A DNA stretch of 54,432 nucleotides, taken from contig CAMVUB010000013.1 of assembly GCA_947170495.1 (NCBI GenBank), forward strand, positions 1-54,432, read 5' to 3'. Made by a program: the position numbers and the translations under genes. The notes under the pieces are model-generated. The model saw nothing but the letters and a program-made list of their open reading frames with translations, was not told the origin of the DNA and searched no databases. This DNA comes from an uncultured Prevotellaceae bacterium. Lineage in GTDB: Bacteria > Bacteroidota > Bacteroidia > Bacteroidales > Bacteroidaceae. Below, piece by piece: positions 1-8,825 of this stretch (position 1 is the first letter of the stretch; each line of letters begins with the position of its first letter).

Positions 1-68
1 TTGACCCATTGAAACAAAGTACCACTAAACTATCCTGCAATTTGACCTATACGCCGAAATTTCGAGGG

Positions 69-76
69 CAAAGGTA
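69..76 (-). promoter_or_regulatory. Bacteroidetes -7 box pointing out of the window
   Basis: Read on the minus strand this is TACCTTTG, a perfect match to the Bacteroidetes -7 consensus TAnnTTTG. It would drive a gene to the left of the window. No clear -33 TTTG is seen at the usual spacing. Confidence 0.45.
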
Positions 77-126
77 CAAAAAATAATTCAAAAAACTGCA
101 TTTGGGGAGGATATTAACACTATTCC

Positions 127-146
127 CACACTAAAGTGTGCTTTTT
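127..146 (+). terminator. Short hairpin followed by T-run
   Basis: A 6-bp stem CACACT/AGTGTG with a 2-nt loop is followed by CTTTTT. It has the shape of a weak intrinsic terminator on the plus strand, but no plus-strand gene precedes it inside the window. Confidence 0.3.
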
Positions 147-442
147 GTCAAGAGAAGCGTTATGATTGACAGTAGGGAAAGAGAGCCGACAATGTAGAAC
201 AATTTTGTGGAAATCCATACACCCTCTATGCTTCTAAAGATGTACGGAAACCTGTGGACGTTGCTTTTGCGATAACACATTTTCCCCTAATATACAGAGT
301 TGTTTGTGTTCGCATAATTATCAAGAAATAGCATCTACGACAGGCTTGCCTTGAAGTGGAAGGCTCCAATCAAACGAATGTGGTTGGGGTATTAGGCTAC
401 CCCTCCCTATTATTGAGTGGACAGAGGCAAGGCACAAAAAGA

Positions 443-577
443 AAACGTGGACTTCACTTCGTCTACGTTTACCGAGGTTTCGCCAAACACCTGACTATCA
501 TATACGAGTAAAAGCCCACGCCGTCGGCGTGAGCATCCGTGCTTTTACTCTTGGTTGTTTCTTTGATTTTGGCGAAA
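443..577. other. Nested hairpin block in the 693-bp non-coding left end
   Basis: Bases 1-693 contain no convincing gene. Within them lie AAACGTGGAC (443-452) against GTCTACGTTT (461-470, one mismatch), TTTCGCCAAA (478-487) against TTTGGCGAAA (568-577, perfect), GAGTAAAAGC (506-515) against GCTTTTACTC (541-550, perfect), and inside this CACGCCG-t-CGGCGTG. The last three pairs nest, so one strand could fold into a long multi-stem structure. It could be an untranslated RNA, the end of a mobile element, or a composite terminator for the minus-strand ORF6N gene. I recognise no known RNA family. Confidence 0.4.
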
Positions 578-648
578 TTTCCGAAACAAGAATCTAAGCG
601 GACGCTTCTGTCTGTATGTCTAATCTATTGGTTTATTGCATAAACGGG

Positions 649-680
649 TTAAGAGTTTAAGGGGTTTAAGAGTTTAATGG
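649..680. repeat. Tandem phrase repeat (TTTAAGAG/TTTAAGGGG type)
   Basis: Units of about 10 bp (TTAAGAGTTTAAGGGGTTTA and onward) lie just 3' of the ORF6N stop. The same word family recurs at 31056-31103, 35998-36038 and 52336-52372. Confidence 0.6.
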
Positions 681-693
681 GGGCTCCTATATG

Positions 694-1287
694 TTAGGGT
701 TCTTCTTTACTGGGAATACTGAATCCGATGATGGGGCGGCGAGGCTGCCTATGAGTCGATTGTAACGCAGCTAATGACTGATTGATGAGTTCCAGCTGTG
801 CACGAGTATCCTCATTGATGTCATTCTGGTTCGATAGGATGTCCTCTATGTCAAGCTTCAAGTCTTCGAAATCCTGACGCAACTGAGCGAGATCGGCAGC
901 TGTGTTGGTTGGTGGAAGGGTGGCGGCCATTTGACGAATAGCAACGAAGGCTCGCATAATAGCTATATTCATATCTATAGCTATAGTGCTATTTAGGATA
1001 CCAGAGAGCATTGCGACACCTTGTTCCGTGAAAGCATGAGGTAACTTACGAGTGCCACCCCATCTTGAAATTCCAAAATGGAATATCAAGTTAGCTTTCA
1101 ACTCTTCAAACTCATCCTTGGTCAGTTGAAACATAAAATCAGGTGGAAAACGTCGGATATTTCTCTTTACGGCCTTATTCAGGTTTCCTGTCGTCACTTG
1201 ATACAATTCCGCCAAGTCATAATCCAGAATCACGCGTTGGCCACGAATCTCATGAATCTTCTGCTGTATGATTTGAATATCGTTCAT
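694..1287 (-). CDS. ORF6N domain protein
   Basis: This 197-residue protein opens with an ORF6N domain (about residues 5-120). The hallmarks are [16 protein letters not shown], then [15 protein letters not shown], then the block [17 protein letters not shown]. This DNA-binding module is common in phage and mobile-element proteins related to KilA-N/BRO. Residues 130-175 are Gln/Asp/Leu-rich and look coiled-coil, which suggests oligomerisation. The gene follows recQ by 29 bp with no promoter visible between them, so it may be read through from recQ. Its codon use looks more AT-rich than its neighbours, and it sits beside structured non-coding DNA, which fits acquisition by transfer. Its target and role are unknown. 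Confidence 0.85.
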   Translation of the reverse strand: MNDIQIIQQKIHEIRGQRVILDYDLAELYQVTTGNLNKAVKRNIRRFPPDFMFQLTKDEFEELKANLIFHFGISRWGGTRKLPHAFTEQGVAMLSGILNSTIAIDMNIAIMRAFVAIRQMAATLPPTNTAADLAQLRQDFEDLKLDIEDILSNQNDINEDTRAQLELINQSLAALQSTHRQPRRPIIGFSIPSKEEP

Positions 1288-1316
1288 CTTTTAGGTAAAA
1301 GATAATACGTTACCCA

Positions 1317-3488
1317 TCAGTTGCCCATTTCGGATATGAACTTGATGCGGACGAGGCGGATTTGTTCTTCGTCATAGTCCTCGCCGAGTTCGTCGAGGGC
1401 ATCGTCGATGTCGTCGGTTTCGCTCTCGCGGAAGTACTCGAAGATGTCCTCCACCTGGTCGGCATCGAGGACGGTGTTGATGTAGTAAGAGATGTCAAGC
1501 TTGGTGCCGCTATCAACGATGGCATCGAGTTCGTCGAGGAGTTCGTCGAAGTCCAGGCCCTTGGAACGGGCGATGTCCTTGAGATCGACCTTGCGGTCGA
1601 TGGACTGGATGATGCTCACCTTGTTCTTGCTCTTATTGGCTACGGTGCGGACGCGCAGGTCCTCGGGGCGCTCGATCTCATTCTCCTCGCAATGGCGGTA
1701 GATGAGTTCGCAGAATGCCTTGCCGTAGCGCTTGGCCTTGCCCTCTCCCACCCCGGGAATGGTCTTCAGCTCTTCAATGGTCACTGGATAGACGGTGGCC
1801 ATGGCCTCAAGACTGGCATCCTGGAAGATGACATAGGGCGGTATGCCCTTGTCGCGAGCTACCTTCTTGCGCAGGTCGCGGAGTATTGCCAGGAGTTCAT
1901 CGTCCACGGCTGCCGTGCCACCTGTAGGTTCGCCGCCATCGTACTCGAAGTCGTTGTCCTCGGTAATCAGGAAGGAGGTGGGCTTCTTCATGAACTTACG
2001 TCCCTCATCCGTCAGCTTCAACAGACCGTAGTTCTCCACTTCCTTGTAGATGAAGCCGCCGAGGATGGCCTGACGGAGGATGGTGTTCCAATGGCGCGCA
2101 TCCTTCTGGTCGCCACAGCCGAAGCAGTCCAGATCGTCGTGTTTGTGGGCAATGACCTCCTCGGTGGGATTGCCGGTGATGACGTCGATGATATGGTTGA
2201 CCTTGAAGTTCTCCTTGACGGCGGCGACCACCTCCAAGGCTTTCTTCAGGTCGTCCATGGCCTCGACCTTGGACTTGGGATGCAAGCAGTTGTCACAGTT
2301 GTGGCAGTTCTCCTGGTTGTACTCCTCGCCGAAGTAGTGAAGGAGCACGCGACGGCGGCAGACGCTCGTCTCAGCATAGGCGGCCGTCTCCTGCAGGAGC
2401 TGGCGCCCGATGTCCTGCTCGGCCACGGGCTTGCCCTCCATGAACTTCTCCAGCTTCTGAAGGTCTTTATAGGTGTAGAAGGCGATGCACTTACCCTCGC
2501 CGCCATCACGGCCGGCGCGACCGGTTTCCTGGTAATAGCCCTCGAGGCTCTTGGGAATATCGTAGTGAATGACGAAACGCACGTCGGGTTTGTCGATGCC
2601 CATGCCAAAGGCGATGGTCGCCACGATGACGTCGATCTCATCCATGACGAAATCGTCCTGTGTCTGGGTGCGCGTGGGCGTGTCCATGCCGGCGTGGTAG
2701 GCACGTGCGTTGATGTCGTTGGCCCGCAGCACCTCAGCAAGCTCCTCCACCTTCTTGCGGGAGAGACAGTAGATGATACCGCTCTTACCGGCGTTCTGGC
2801 GGATGAACTTGATGATGTCCTTGTCTATCTCCTTGGTCTTGGGGCGTACCTCGTAGTACAGATTGGGGCGGTTGAAGGAGCTCACGAACTCCGTGGCCTC
2901 CATCATCCCCAGGTTCTTCTTGATATCGCTCCGCACTTTATCGGTGGCCGTGGCTGTGAGCGCGATGACGGGAGACTGACCAATCTCGTTGATGATGGGG
3001 CGTATGCGGCGGTATTCAGGGCGGAAGTCATGGCCCCATTCCGAGATGCAATGTGCTTCGTCAACGGCATAGAACGAGATGTTCACCTGCCGCAGGAAGT
3101 CGATGTTCTCGTCCTTCGTGAGGGATTCGGGAGCCACGTAGAGCAACTTTGTGCGCCCCGATAGGACGTCGGCCTTCACCTGGTCCAAGGCGGAACGGTT
3201 GAGGGAGGAATTCATGAAATGGGCGATGCCGTCGTCGGCACTCACCTGACGGATGGCATCCACCTGGTTCTTCATCAATGCAATCAACGGAGAAATCACG
3301 ATGGCCGTGCCATCCATGATTAACGCCGGCAGCTGGTAGCATAGGGACTTACCACCTCCCGTAGGCATCAACACGAAGGTATCATTTCCGCTCAACACAT
3401 TACGGATGATCGCTTCCTGATCACCCTTGAAAGTGTCGAAGCCGAAGTAATGCTTCAGTTGCTCTGTCAGATTGATGTTTTTATCCAT
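1317..3488 (-). CDS. recQ: ATP-dependent DNA helicase RecQ
   Basis: This is a 723-residue superfamily 2 helicase that unwinds recombination and repair intermediates 3' to 5'. Visible motifs are Walker A MPTGGGKSLCYQLPA (about residues 41-55), the DEAH box in AVDEAHCISEWGHDF (143-146), the motif VI region QETGRAGRDG (320-329), and the RecQ zinc site with Cys377, Cys395, Cys398 and Cys401 (CHNCDNC). A winged-helix region and an HRDC domain (about 525-600, with TIPGVGEGKAKRYG) follow. An acidic extension of about 110 residues lies beyond the HRDC, and its function cannot be read from the sequence. A -7 box 18 bp upstream gives recQ its own promoter, and the terminator at 3581-3626 separates it from clpX. 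Confidence 0.96.
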   Translation of the reverse strand: MDKNINLTEQLKHYFGFDTFKGDQEAIIRNVLSGNDTFVLMPTGGGKSLCYQLPALIMDGTAIVISPLIALMKNQVDAIRQVSADDGIAHFMNSSLNRSALDQVKADVLSGRTKLLYVAPESLTKDENIDFLRQVNISFYAVDEAHCISEWGHDFRPEYRRIRPIINEIGQSPVIALTATATDKVRSDIKKNLGMMEATEFVSSFNRPNLYYEVRPKTKEIDKDIIKFIRQNAGKSGIIYCLSRKKVEELAEVLRANDINARAYHAGMDTPTRTQTQDDFVMDEIDVIVATIAFGMGIDKPDVRFVIHYDIPKSLEGYYQETGRAGRDGGEGKCIAFYTYKDLQKLEKFMEGKPVAEQDIGRQLLQETAAYAETSVCRRRVLLHYFGEEYNQENCHNCDNCLHPKSKVEAMDDLKKALEVVAAVKENFKVNHIIDVITGNPTEEVIAHKHDDLDCFGCGDQKDARHWNTILRQAILGGFIYKEVENYGLLKLTDEGRKFMKKPTSFLITEDNDFEYDGGEPTGGTAAVDDELLAILRDLRKKVARDKGIPPYVIFQDASLEAMATVYPVTIEELKTIPGVGEGKAKRYGKAFCELIYRHCEENEIERPEDLRVRTVANKSKNKVSIIQSIDRKVDLKDIARSKGLDFDELLDELDAIVDSGTKLDISYYINTVLDADQVEDIFEYFRESETDDIDDALDELGEDYDEEQIRLVRIKFISEMGN

Positions 3489-3506
3489 GATGATTCCTTT
3501 GCGTTA

Positions 3507-3514
3507 CAAAGTTA
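3507..3514 (-). promoter_or_regulatory. Promoter -7 box of recQ
   Basis: On the minus strand this reads TAACTTTG (TAnnTTTG). It ends 18 bases before the recQ ATG. Confidence 0.55.
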
Positions 3515-3580
3515 TACACTTTCTTATCTATTTTCCAAGTTTTTCTTCACTTTTTCCTACCTTTTACAGCATTTTTCTTA

Positions 3581-3626
3581 TAAAAAAGGTCCCAAAAGCC
3601 GTTTAGCACTGCTTTTGGGGCCTTTC
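3581..3626 (-). terminator. Intrinsic terminator of the lptB-tig-clpP-clpX operon
   Basis: Read on the minus strand, a 15-bp stem (AAAGGCCCCAAAAGC against GCTTTTGGGACCTTT, one G-T pair) is followed by a run of Ts. It lies 53 bp after the clpX stop and before the recQ promoter. Confidence 0.85.
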
Positions 3627-3678
3627 GAAAGTCTTTTAACGTTGTTAGCGGCTCTGGAATCATGAGCCGTTCAGGACA

Positions 3679-4917
3679 TCATCCCTGCATGGCGTTGAGA
3701 TTGGACTTCTCCAGCTGCTGGCGCGCGTAGTCCAGCGTCACCTCGAAGCGCTTCTTCCCTGACGAGGGCAACTCGAACTGGGGCGTCATCATGATCGCCT
3801 CCACGATGCTGCGCAAGCCACGTGCACCCAGCTTATAATCCACAGCCTTATCGACCATATACTCCAGTGCATCCTCTGCGAAGACCAGCTCAATGCCATC
3901 CATCTGGAAGAGCTTCTGCTGCTGGCGGATGATGGAGTTCTTTGGTTCCGTGAGGATGGCTCTTAGCGCTTTCCGATCCAGTTGGTTCAGATAGGTAAGC
4001 ACGGGGAGACGACCGATGATCTCAGGTATCAGGCCGAAGCTCTTTAGGTCCTGGGGAAGGATGTACTTCATCAGGTCGTTGCGGTCGATGCGCGCGACGT
4101 TCTGCACGGAGTTATAACCCACGACATGCGTGTTGAGGCGCTGGGCAATCTTACGCTCGATGCCGTCGAAGGCGCCGCCGCAGATGAACAGGATGTTTCG
4201 GGTATCGACCTGCACATAGTCCTGATCGGGGTGCTTGCGACCGCCCTTGGGAGGTACGTTGACGACAGAGCCCTCCAACAGCTTCAGGAGTCCCTGCTGC
4301 ACGCCTTCGCCACTCACGTCGCGCGTGATGCTGGGGTTGTCCGTCTTACGCGCAATCTTGTCGATTTCATCGATAAAGACGATACCTCGCTGGGTGGCTT
4401 CGACATCGAAGTCAGCCACCTGCAACAGGCGCGACAGGATGCTCTCCACGTCCTCGCCGACATAACCGGCTTCCGTGAACACCGTGGCGTCCACGATGGT
4501 GAACGGGACCTTCAACAATTTGGCGATGGTGCGAGCCATGAGCGTCTTGCCGGTTCCCGTGGGACCGACCATGACGACATTGCTCTTCTCTATCTCCACG
4601 CCATCGTCTGTCACCGACTGGCAGAGACGCTTGTAGTGGTTATAGACGGCCACGGACAGATAGCGCTTGGCATCCTCCTGCCCTATGACGTACTGGTCAA
4701 GGTAGCTCTTGATGGTGGCGGGACGCGGCAGCGTCTTCCAGTCCAGCTTATCAGCCCACGGTGATGACGAGGCAGGCTGCACAGCCCCCTCCTGTTCCTG
4801 AACAATCTGATAAGCCTGCATGGCACAGTCGGAACAGATGAAGCCGTTGATACCGCTGATCATCAGGGACACTTCCTTCTCCGAGCGGCCGCAGAAAGAG
4901 CATTTCTTTATTGCCAT
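3679..4917 (-). CDS. clpX: ClpX, ATPase subunit of the ClpXP protease
   Basis: This 412-residue AAA+ unfoldase recognises tagged or misfolded proteins and feeds them into ClpP. The N-terminal zinc domain has Cys6, Cys9, Cys28 and Cys31. Walker A is GPTGTGKT (118-125), the pore-loop motif GYVGED follows, Walker B is in [11 protein letters not shown] (about 180-190), and the sensor-2 region has [10 protein letters not shown]. The length matches the family. It lies 37 bp after clpP on the same strand, so protease and unfoldase are co-transcribed, and the operon ends at the terminator 53 bp downstream. No key residue is missing. Confidence 0.97.
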   Translation of the reverse strand: MAIKKCSFCGRSEKEVSLMISGINGFICSDCAMQAYQIVQEQEGAVQPASSSPWADKLDWKTLPRPATIKSYLDQYVIGQEDAKRYLSVAVYNHYKRLCQSVTDDGVEIEKSNVVMVGPTGTGKTLMARTIAKLLKVPFTIVDATVFTEAGYVGEDVESILSRLLQVADFDVEATQRGIVFIDEIDKIARKTDNPSITRDVSGEGVQQGLLKLLEGSVVNVPPKGGRKHPDQDYVQVDTRNILFICGGAFDGIERKIAQRLNTHVVGYNSVQNVARIDRNDLMKYILPQDLKSFGLIPEIIGRLPVLTYLNQLDRKALRAILTEPKNSIIRQQQKLFQMDGIELVFAEDALEYMVDKAVDYKLGARGLRSIVEAIMMTPQFELPSSGKKRFEVTLDYARQQLEKSNLNAMQG

Positions 4918-4954
4918 TCTTAATATTGATTAATGTACGCGCGAGCGCGAGGAC

Positions 4955-5626
4955 TTATTGTTTGCGGGTGAGCACCTGATCAATCATCCCATACTCACGG
5001 GCCTCTTCAGCCGTCATCCAGTAGTTGCGGTCGGAGTCGGCCCACACCTTGTCATACGGCGTATGGCTGTGGTCGGCGATAATCTGATAGAGCTCTTTCT
5101 TGAGCTTCTGAATCTCGCGGGCCTCGATCTCGATGTCGCTGGCCTGACCCTGTACGCCGCCGAGAGGCTGGTGAATCATCACACGGCTGTGAGGCAGCGC
5201 GCTGCGCTTGCCCTCCTTGCCCGACACCAGCAGTACTGCAGCCATGGAGGCCGCCATGCCGGTGCAGATCGTGGCCACGTCGGAGGTGATGAACTGCATC
5301 GTGTCATAGATGCCCAAGCCGGCGCTCACGCTGCCGCCAGGGGAGTTCAGATAGACGTTGATGTCCTTGCCGGGATCTACGCTGTCGAGGTAGAGCAGCT
5401 GGGCCTGCAGGGTGTTGGCCGTGTAGTCGTCGATGGCGGTGCCCAGGAAGATGATGCGGTCCATCATCAGGCGCGAGAACACGTCCATCTGCGTGACATT
5501 CAGCTGGCGCTCCTCCAGAATGTAGGGATTCAGATACTGATTCTGGAGGCTGACATAGTCGTCCAGGACCTGTCCGTTGAGGCCGAGATGGCCGGTGGCG
5601 AACTTACGGAAATCTGACTGTTGCAT
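4955..5626 (-). CDS. clpP: ClpP, ATP-dependent Clp protease proteolytic subunit
   Basis: This 223-residue serine peptidase forms the double-heptamer barrel of ClpXP. The nucleophile Ser127 is in TGMAASMAAVLL and His152 is in HSRVMIHQPLGG. The catalytic Asp is expected around 197 in the ADSDRN segment. The first 30 residues or so form an N-terminal extension compared with E. coli mature ClpP. The gene starts 3 bp after the tig stop and runs toward clpX, so folding (trigger factor) and degradation (ClpXP) genes form one transcription unit. Confidence 0.97.
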   Translation of the reverse strand: MQQSDFRKFATGHLGLNGQVLDDYVSLQNQYLNPYILEERQLNVTQMDVFSRLMMDRIIFLGTAIDDYTANTLQAQLLYLDSVDPGKDINVYLNSPGGSVSAGLGIYDTMQFITSDVATICTGMAASMAAVLLVSGKEGKRSALPHSRVMIHQPLGGVQGQASDIEIEAREIQKLKKELYQIIADHSHTPYDKVWADSDRNYWMTAEEAREYGMIDQVLTRKQ

Positions 5627-5629
5627 GGA

Positions 5630-6985
5630 TTATTTCTCTTGGAACAGCTTGTTGAACTCCTCAAGGGTGACGCTCTTCTTGGTAAGCTTCACGACCTCCT
5701 TCAGCGCCACGCCGAGCTTCTCTTCCACGCAGCGTGCCACAAGGCCATCGATCTGCTCCTTCTTTTTGAGCTGTTCGTTGGCATAGTTGGTGATGATCTC
5801 ATCGGGTACATTACCCATGCCGTACTGGGCGAACTGCATACGTGTCTGGCGCTTGGCGGTCTCGAGGACATCGTCCTGCTCCACCTTGATGCCGGTCTGG
5901 TCGGCCAGCTGCTCCTTGATGAGGTGCCATTCCAGTTCCTTGATGCTGCCGGCGTAGTTCTGCTCGACATACTCCTCGCCCTTGTCGGGGTTGTTGGCAC
6001 GCATGATGCGCTTGAGCAGGGCATCAGGCCATTCGAGGTCGCCGATGCGCTTCTCCAGATACTTGCGCACATCAATCATGAAGCGCAGTTGGGCATCCTC
6101 GGCGAACTGGTTCTCGAGCTGCTTCTTGATGGCAGCGCGGAACTCCTCCTCGCCCTTTACCTTGCCTTCGCCGAAGACCTGGTCGAAGAGCTCCTGTGTC
6201 AGCTCTGCAGGCACATAGCGGGTGATCTCGGTGATCTGATAGCTGAAGTCGCCCTTCACATTCTCGGCCTCTTCCTTGGTGATGCCGAGGAGGCTGGAGA
6301 GCTCGATGGTGCTATTCTCATAGGCTGCAGCGGGGTTGATGGTGATGACGGTGTTCACGCTGATGCCCTGGAACTTTTTCTTCTGGTCGTCGTTCTTGAA
6401 ATAGTTGGGCAGGATGACAGCATCTTCTTTCTGGATACCGCCCTCCTTGATGTTACCATCGGCGTCGAGTTCTGCGATATGACCCTTTGTCATGTCACCC
6501 TCCTGATAACTCTCGACCTTGTCATAGTGGCCGCCACGCTGGGCGTAGGCCTTCACCTGACCATCGACCATCTCATCGGTCACCTTGATGCTATAATAGG
6601 GAATCTTATCGGCATCTGTCAACTTGGCATCAAACTGAGGTGCCAGTGCAATGTCAAAGATGAAGTTGAGCTGTTCAGCCTCGAAATCCACAGGCTGCTG
6701 CTTCTCGCTGGCAAGAGGATCGCCGAGCATGTCAATCTTATTCTCACGCAGATAGCCATAGAGCTTCTCGCTCAGCAGTTTCTGCACTTCCTCAGCGGTA
6801 ATCTCGCCGCCGAAACGCTTCTTCATCAAGCTCATAGGCACCTGACCAGGACGGAAGCCGGGCAGGGCTGCCTTCTTACGGTAGTTCTTGAGTGCTTTTT
6901 CTACGTTTTCCTGATAATCAGCCTTCTCGAAGGTGATGGTCAGTTCAGCGGCCACACCTGAAGTCTTGTCGAATTGAATGTTCAT
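5630..6985 (-). CDS. tig: Trigger factor, ribosome-associated chaperone
   Basis: At 451 residues this is the usual length for trigger factor, which binds near the ribosome exit tunnel and shields nascent chains. The ribosome-binding signature GFRPGQVPMSLMKKRFG lies near residues 44-60. The middle PPIase-like domain is divergent, as is usual in Bacteroidetes. The C-terminal half is long, helical and charged, as expected for the substrate-cradling arms. It starts 32 bp after lptB and ends 3 bp before clpP. No internal promoter was seen, so it is probably transcribed with them. Confidence 0.95.
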   Translation of the reverse strand: MNIQFDKTSGVAAELTITFEKADYQENVEKALKNYRKKAALPGFRPGQVPMSLMKKRFGGEITAEEVQKLLSEKLYGYLRENKIDMLGDPLASEKQQPVDFEAEQLNFIFDIALAPQFDAKLTDADKIPYYSIKVTDEMVDGQVKAYAQRGGHYDKVESYQEGDMTKGHIAELDADGNIKEGGIQKEDAVILPNYFKNDDQKKKFQGISVNTVITINPAAAYENSTIELSSLLGITKEEAENVKGDFSYQITEITRYVPAELTQELFDQVFGEGKVKGEEEFRAAIKKQLENQFAEDAQLRFMIDVRKYLEKRIGDLEWPDALLKRIMRANNPDKGEEYVEQNYAGSIKELEWHLIKEQLADQTGIKVEQDDVLETAKRQTRMQFAQYGMGNVPDEIITNYANEQLKKKEQIDGLVARCVEEKLGVALKEVVKLTKKSVTLEEFNKLFQEK

Positions 6986-7017
6986 GAGTTGTAATGCGTA
7001 TTATAGATAGTAATGAA

Positions 7018-7908
7018 TCAATCTTTACTGCTTTCGGCTTTATCTGCAAAAGACGTGCCAAGCGCGGATTCGTCGGCCTGCTGTCGTTCCCGATCCATAC
7101 TCTCGAAGTCCTTCGGGCGCAGCACGAAGCTGTTGGTCAGGTACTTGGCCTTCACGATCTCGTTGGCCGCCAGTTCCTCGGGCGTGCCCTTGAAATGGAT
7201 GCGACCCTCGAAGAGCATGTAAGCACGGTCGGTGATGCAGAGCGTCTCCTCCACGTTATGGTCGGTGATGAGCACGCCGATGTTCATGCGTTTCAGCTTC
7301 CACACGATGAGCTGGATGTCTTCCACCGCGATAGGATCGACACCCGCGAATGGCTCATCGAGCATCACAAACTTAGGGTCGATGGCCAGACAGCGGGCAA
7401 TCTCCGTGCGGCGACGCTCACCGCCGGAAAGGCGGTCGCCCGTGTTCTTGCGGACCTTCTGCAGGCGGAACTCCTTGATAAGGCTCTCCAGCTTCTCGCG
7501 CTTGTACTCCTCGGTGCAGTCAGTACGCAGCTCCAAGACGCTGGCGATGTTATCCTCCACCGACATCTTACGGAACACGCTGGCCTCCTGCGCCAGATAG
7601 CCGATACCCTTGTGAGCACGTTTATAGACGGGCAGACCCGTGATCTCCTCATGACCGATGAACACTTGGCCTTCATTGGGAATCACGAGACCCGTGGTCA
7701 TATAGAACGAGGTCGTCTTACCGGCACCATTCGGTCCTAAGAGTCCCACAATCTCACCCTGATCGACATAGAAGTTGACATCATCGACCACCGTGCGCTT
7801 GCCATAGATCTTTTTCAGATGCTCGGCACACAAGCGCAAGGGCTCGTCCTGATGAGGAGCCACAAAAGCTGTGCTTTGAGGGTCAATAATGGTCTTTTCT
7901 TCGGTCAT
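7018..7908 (-). CDS. lptB: LptB, LPS export ABC transporter ATP-binding protein
   Basis: This 296-residue cytoplasmic ATPase powers lipopolysaccharide extraction by LptFG and transport along LptC/LptA. Walker A is [13 protein letters not shown], the signature is [16 protein letters not shown], Walker B is [13 protein letters not shown], and the switch His is in [13 protein letters not shown] chose the ATG at 7908 (MTEEKTII) because the longer open frame runs back through the -7 box. About 40 charged residues trail the ATPase core. The matching lptC gene lies 39 kb away at 46527, so the system is split. Confidence 0.93.
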   Translation of the reverse strand: MTEEKTIIDPQSTAFVAPHQDEPLRLCAEHLKKIYGKRTVVDDVNFYVDQGEIVGLLGPNGAGKTTSFYMTTGLVIPNEGQVFIGHEEITGLPVYKRAHKGIGYLAQEASVFRKMSVEDNIASVLELRTDCTEEYKREKLESLIKEFRLQKVRKNTGDRLSGGERRRTEIARCLAIDPKFVMLDEPFAGVDPIAVEDIQLIVWKLKRMNIGVLITDHNVEETLCITDRAYMLFEGRIHFKGTPEELAANEIVKAKYLTNSFVLRPKDFESMDRERQQADESALGTSFADKAESSKD

Positions 7909-7926
7909 ACGTGCGTAATGAGTGCG

Positions 7927-7934
7927 CAAAAGTA
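7927..7934 (-). promoter_or_regulatory. Promoter -7 box of the lptB-tig-clpP-clpX operon
   Basis: Minus-strand TACTTTTG (TAnnTTTG) ends 18 bp before the chosen lptB ATG. It is divergent from the mlaE promoter about 80 bp away. Confidence 0.6.
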
Positions 7935-8009
7935 CACAAATCTTACCACTTTCTATCATTTACAACAAAAAAACTGCCCTTACACACCTTTCTTTTAGTC
8001 TTTTTTGAC

Positions 8010-8017
8010 TACTTTTG
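8010..8017 (+). promoter_or_regulatory. Promoter -7 box of the mlaE operon
   Basis: TACTTTTG matches TAnnTTTG. A -33-like TTTC at 7989-7992 lies 17 bp upstream. The leader to the mlaE ATG is about 55-60 nt. Confidence 0.6.
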
Positions 8018-8078
8018 CCCCCAAATTAAGTCATAACGTACATGTATGAAGCCTCCATAGGGGGTAAAACATCATCAA

Positions 8079-8825
8079 ATGAAAGCACTATTAAGTCCTC
8101 TCAACACCTTTGGCCGATACCTGCTGCTGATGGGAAAAGTCTTTAGCCGTCCTGAGCGTTTTCGAATGTATTGGAAACAGTACATCAAGGAAATGGGGAA
8201 GCTGGGCATCGACAGCATCGGCATCGTGCTGATGATCTCGTTCTTCATCGGCGCTGTCATCTGCATCCAGATGAAGATGAATGTGTCGAGTCCGTGGATG
8301 CCACGTTTCTCCACAGGCTACACGACCCGCGAGATCCTGCTTCTGGAGTTCTCCAGCAGTATCATGTGTCTCATCCTCGCCGGTAAGGTGGGCTCCAACA
8401 TTGCCTCTGAGATTGGCACGATGCGCGTCACCCAGCAGATTGACGCGCTCGAAATCATGGGTGTCAACTCCGCCTCGTTCCTCATCCTTCCCAAGATTGC
8501 GGGCCTTGTCACCATGATTCCCGTCCTCGTGACCTTCTCCATGATGGCAGGCTTCGGCGGAGCCTACGCCATCTGCATCTCCGGCATCCTGACCACCGAG
8601 GACCTCACCTACGGCCTGCAGCACTCCTTCAACGCCTGGTTCGTGTGGATGGGCTACATCAAGTCCTTCTTCTTCGCCTTCATCATCGCCTCCGTGTCCG
8701 CCTTCTATGGCTACACCGTCGAGGGTGGCTCCGTAGAAGTCGGCAAGGCCTCCACGGACAGCGTCGTACACTGCTCCATGCTCATCCTCTTCGCCGACAT
8801 CTTCCTCACACAGATTCTCTCATGA
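8079..8825 (+). CDS. mlaE: MlaE/YrbE-type ABC transporter permease
   Basis: This 248-residue inner-membrane permease belongs to the family (MlaE/TGD1) that moves phospholipids between the membranes. It has several hydrophobic segments, for example around residues 45-70 and 145-170. The family's conserved central stretch is present (SEIGTMRVTQQIDALEIMG, about 109-127). Its stop overlaps the start of the ATPase gene (ATGA), so the two are translationally coupled. No MCE-domain (MlaD) gene follows, although it is usually clustered, so the lipid-binding subunit must be encoded elsewhere. Confidence 0.9.
   Translation: MKALLSPLNTFGRYLLLMGKVFSRPERFRMYWKQYIKEMGKLGIDSIGIVLMISFFIGAVICIQMKMNVSSPWMPRFSTGYTTREILLLEFSSSIMCLILAGKVGSNIASEIGTMRVTQQIDALEIMGVNSASFLILPKIAGLVTMIPVLVTFSMMAGFGGAYAICISGILTTEDLTYGLQHSFNAWFVWMGYIKSFFFAFIIASVSAFYGYTVEGGSVEVGKASTDSVVHCSMLILFADIFLTQILS

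Noticed and set aside
1362..3164. 600-codon open frame on the plus strand opposite recQ
   Set aside because: It is the antisense shadow of a GC-rich helicase gene; its translation is Val/Leu/Asp-rich with no family motif, and recQ has every conserved motif.
5621..6961. 446-codon plus-strand frame opposite tig
   Set aside because: Antisense shadow of trigger factor; low-complexity Leu/Ile/Val/His translation and no promoter.
8645..8821. N-terminal extension of the mlaF frame
   Set aside because: It overlaps mlaE in another frame and is His/Leu/Arg-rich; the coupled ATGA start is the normal one.
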